DNA of 64,000 bases from positions 47,490,013 through 47,554,012 of the forward strand of contig JAKTNV010000005.1 in NCBI GenBank assembly GCA_022747635.1, in the 5' to 3' direction. This document shows, in pieces, positions 60,185 through 64,000 of this stretch. This DNA is from Hetaerina americana (Eukaryota; Arthropoda; Insecta; Odonata; Calopterygidae). The translations under genes and the position numbers were made by a program. How positions within the stretch are numbered: position 1 is the first letter of the stretch; every line of letters starts with the position of its first letter. The notes beneath the pieces are model-generated. The model had not been told where the DNA came from and made no database searches. It was given only the letters and a program-made list of their open reading frames with translations.

Positions 60185-60310
60185 ACTTGTTCACCTGATG
60201 AGGACGTCTTCGACCTGAAATACGCGCCTTGTTTGGGTACATAAATAAAAAGATATTAGTAAATTTGTCCCAATTAATTAAATTACATATTGTTTCAACA
60301 TCTCGCAATT
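60185..60310 (+). mobile_element. Possible PLE tail fragment
   Basis: CACCTGATGAGGACGTCTTC, then GACCTGAAATACGCG and TTGTTTGGGTACATAAATAA, has the order seen in many PLE 3' tails: CTGATGAG, a short stem, GAAA-like core, then TTGT and an A/T-rich run. The GAAA is there (CTGAAAT), but stem II pairing is imperfect. Support is pattern-based only. Confidence 0.38.
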
Positions 60311-60589
60311 AAAACCTTTAATTTATGGAAAGACTCATTGAAATTGTATTTTCAAAATATCAAGGGTTGCTTTAAGAGACACATTTGTGCCTTCTATTAA
60401 TATGGCCAGGTAGGTAGTAGAAGCAGTAGGGTGAAAGACTATCACACAGATTGAGAAAAATGGCTTTTTTTCTTCTTTCTCATGCATACTAGTAAGATGC
60501 ATGATAATATAACCCTCGTCACTGATGCTTCTTTGGAGTGGTGATTCAATTTATCATAGTGTGCGGAGATGATTGCCATAGCATTGAAG

Positions 60590-61400
60590 TCGTGGTGATT
60601 TCGAGAGAAGGGAGTACCGCGAGGGATTACGGGCAGAGCAATAGGACGGGAAGAGAAGGATGGGAGGGGTGTTTGGGAGGGGGGGTGGAAAGGGAGAAAG
60701 TCAAGCGTTGGGCAGGAGTGGTGATACTCGCGTTCAATGGGGGGGGGGAGTGGGCGAGAGTGGCATAGCACAGGAGAGAGACCAAGAGAATTCCTGTGCA
60801 TGATCGGTTAAGACTGAGGCCCTCGTATTGTTCACTTTGCGATAATTCAGCGACGTGGCATACTACCAGGGACCCCCGGGCTCTTGCGGCTCTCCGTGAC
60901 TAGCCCACAGGGCGTGACCCTCCAAAACCCCCTACAGCCCCCGAATCTCCTCTCGACCCCTTTCCCCCCACCTTCGTCCCCAGTCATCACCTTCCCCTCT
61001 CCATCCACCCCTCCTCCACCGCCATTTTCGCAGCAGCATGCCCCCTTCCCACCCCTCTATCTCCAGCCCCTCCGGACCGCTCGCCTCCCGCACCCGTCTC
61101 CTCGCAAACCCTCTCGCGCGCGCCTCTCGTCATCACAATGGGCAAACATCCGTTTGGGTGCGAGATCTCTCATCAGTCATTAACCGGGAACACTCACCCG
61201 TGTTATTAATGGGCACTCCCACTAACATCTGCCTATATCTCTCTCTCTCTCTCTCTCTTCCATCCCCCCCTCCCCCGCTCACCGTACTTTCCGTGTCCCG
61301 AGCTACTGGTTAGCACCAGCCCCGTATTCCTTTCGCCTCCGCCGCTATCTCCGGCGTACTTTCACCCTACCTCTGACCTCCCTCGTTCCCGGCCCTGTGG
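60590..61400. other. Purine island followed by pyrimidine island
   Basis: 60600-60775 is G/purine-rich on plus with a 9-10 G run near 60740; 60890-61390 is C/T-rich with (CT)n at 61238-61258. Pro/Ser-rich frames at 60884-61183 and 61038-61313 are artefacts. Confidence 0.7.
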
Positions 61401-64000
61401 CGAGAAGGTGGGGCTGGCAGCACTCGAGGTACACTCGTGGATCTACTTGGTTCCGCAAGGTTAGGAAAGGTCAAGGGTTTCCTTCCTAATGCCCGTGGTT
61501 TGATCCTCGATTGAGGAGAAATTTATAGCCCGAGGATGACAGTTATGTCCACGTGAGATCGTTTTTTCTGGAGAGAATGGTTTGTTGCTGAGTGGGTGAT
61601 CAATGCCCGTAAGGACAATTAGAGAGCAGTCTCATAACCCATCACTCAAGTAACATGTCGAGGTATTTGTGCACTCGCCTTTTCAATCATTATTTGAGGT
61701 AAAAATTAACTTTAATTGAGATATTTAACTAAACCATTCTCTACGATGGTACCTTCCCGAAATAACCGAGAAGTTATATTCTTATTCCTACGGACATGTT
61801 TTACACTAATCTTGTTTTATTTGATGCGTGGCCTGGTATACAATCCAAATTAATTTGTCGAGAATTTTTCTCGTAAAGCGTTCATTAGTAAAGGCTTTTC
61901 AAAAGTTTCGGGGTAACAGAATCCATGTGAAATGGGGTTCATGTATTGTAACAGCTCAACTCACATATCTGTCTATTTTTAACCCTGTTCCTATTATCTT
62001 TTCATCTGATGTTCCCATCTCATGACAAGTCCTTTCTAGTTCCAAATATATTTCTGCGTAATCATTTATTCCTGCTTGTGATATTCGATATTCATGTCAT
62101 TCAATAACGGCTGAAAAATCAATACTAAAAAAGATAGAAAAGTAGTCTGAATGCACGCTAAGTGTGCAAACGGCAGCGAGCACGATATCTACTGCGATAG
62201 TTTGATAGGCAAAAAAAAGTCGCATGATATTGTAACAAATTTGTTTGGATAGACAATTGAACTAGAACGAGCTCCGTGGTCTGTAGTTTCGCCAGTTATT
62301 ACACTGACCTCTAGGAACTTTTTAAAAAGCTATACTATTATTCTTATTTTGCAAGAAGTAATGCATAGTATTTTTAGTACTTCACCAAAATTCTAGTGTC
62401 TTGAAAATTTTCATAATTCCTCATACTTTTTTCGTAAAATGTTCTGAAATTGTAACGTGAGTAATCAATATTACTTTTACTGGCTTTAGCCAAATTTTCT
62501 CATTTCTTAATTAAGTTATACCTACTTCCATAACGACATCAGGACAGACAGATACTACTGTGGTAAGAAATTAGTATAGTCGGGAGAATAATCGAGTGAA
62601 AAATGTACTTATTTTGTCTTAGGACTGCTTCTGTGGGAAACAATCTGATCACGGCTTTACAGATTCAGAGCCCTCCGAATTCACGACAGGGGGTGAGTGA
62701 AATGAGGCACTCAGTATGCTTGCGCAAGCATATGCCGCCCTTTGGGTTATCTCGAATTGAAACTGAATTAATGGGTTCAGTGAGCTTATGGCTACATGAG
62801 GTGTAACTGTTGTCTTGACGGATTGATTAGGAAGTTGAATGTGTAACTAGAAGTCAGCGTTTCAGTAGAACTTGTATAACTATGATTAATATATCTCGTT
62901 TTTAGATGCAAAACAGGATAATATTGATAATTGATTTGGATTATAAATACATTGAAAAAATTCATGTATGTAAAATAATAATGATGCCTCAGTGCGTATG
63001 AGTATAAGACAAGCAAGTTACTATTTGTGCATTTACCTAAAAGCCGAAATAATTTATAAATTCCCCTGAGACAAGATTGGATAAATAAAATTAATGAAAA
63101 AGCGGTCATATTAAAAGATATTTTAAAAGCAGTATCATAGTGGCCGTTAATCAGAGTTATGATTTCTATGTTGTTAAATGTAATTTAGCATTTTGATTAA
63201 AATATAATGATATTTGTAGCTATGAGTTGTACATATGTTACAACTCATGGCTAAAATGCCGTTGCTAAAAAAGCTGTACGTATGGCACTAGATAGGCTTA
63301 TATTTTTTAATGAATGAAAAAATAAGTAATCAAACGTCAAGAAATGTACCTACAAGAAGGAAATGTTTTTCATTTATTCCATTGCTGTTAAGTGTAACTT
63401 AAGCATAATGACACTTATTTTGTAAGAAAGTCGGAATATGATAATAAAACGATCAAGTAAATTAAATATATTCAGATATGGTCAGGTTGGTTTTAAAAAA
63501 TGGATGGTACTAAAGGGGGTATTTACTTACTAAATGCTCGTACCAAGATATAATCGGGATTCTTAGGCGGCAGAAACCTAGCGCTCTTTGGTTTACGACA
63601 CCATAAGTCTGCATATAACTTTATTTCCCTTGATAATTTAAGTCAGACATATACTGGATCGATAGATATACAGGCACATGTAGAAAGAAATATCTTCAAT
63701 ATAGAGTATGGTTATTATAAATACTCCTGATGAATTTGGACTAACATAGACCTTTAATGACTTACTTAAAACGTTGCAACCAATACAATTTTGGTAATTA
63801 TTTGTGAAATAATGGGTTTCTAACGTAAAATCACCCATTTAATATCATATAATGTTCATCTTTTCAAGTATTCTTAAGGTTAAATAGGTAGCAAATGTAC
63901 GATTTCAACACTTCTTCAATATGTAGTGATTCCATCACGTAACGCCAGAGAAGGTTCATTAAATTATTTAATGCTTAGAGTACTTAACCGGTTAATGTAT
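61401..64000. other. Spacer without recognised gene
   Basis: AT-rich to the window end. One near-perfect hairpin at 63217-63253 (TAGCTATGAGTTGTA arm, 14 of 15 paired). No coding motif. Confidence 0.45.

Overview
The window reads as intergenic DNA from a eukaryote, most likely an arthropod with a repeat-rich, AT-rich genome. The evidence is the transposon load: several mariner (DD34D) copies, two Penelope-like elements (PLEs) with GIY-YIG domains, two CR1/Jockey-type LINE remnants, long (TA)n microsatellites and tRNA-like Pol III boxes. I recognise no host protein gene. Every coding region I can defend belongs to a mobile element. The species cannot be fixed from sequence alone.

Layout. 1-1.38 kb: decayed minus-strand mariner carrying an insertion. 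2.07-3.41 kb: almost complete mariner with TIRs and TA duplication, spoiled by one TAG near its C-terminus. 4.1-4.5 kb: TA/TG satellite between 20-bp inverted repeats. 9.2-10.4 kb: patchwork of palindromic PLE tails, TA repeats and a tRNA-like module. 15.5-17.3 kb: 5'-truncated CR1-type LINE (minus). 24.7-27.5 kb: PLE1, an intact ~800-aa RT plus GIY-YIG reading frame with a hammerhead-like motif in its 3' tail. 27.8-30.0 kb: PLE2, a second and very different PLE lineage on the minus strand, converging on PLE1, with two frameshifts, a YIDN catalytic box and a tRNA-like 5' junction. 35.3-35.8 kb: mariner remnant. 37.5-38.3 kb: internally deleted mariner with good TIRs that keeps only the DNA-binding part. 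42.1-42.9 kb: two fold-back elements, one with 105-bp arms, hammerhead-like motifs in both arms and a 16-bp target duplication. 48.6-49.3 kb: CR1-type 3' end. 52.9-53.5 kb and 58.6-59.7 kb: further mariner remnants, the last containing a PLE-type palindrome. 60.2 kb: possible PLE tail.

Between the transposons, AT-rich unique-looking DNA alternates with GC-richer islands of 0.2-0.9 kb that are strongly purine-rich on one strand. Long frames inside them are low-complexity artefacts.

The most interesting theme is the repeated palindromic arrangement of PLE-type tails (9.5, 9.9, 42.2, 42.7 and 59.1 kb). At least three carry a CUGANGA...GAAA hammerhead-like core. This suggests that short non-autonomous fold-back derivatives of PLEs are mobile here, with an intact PLE in the same window as one possible source of enzyme.
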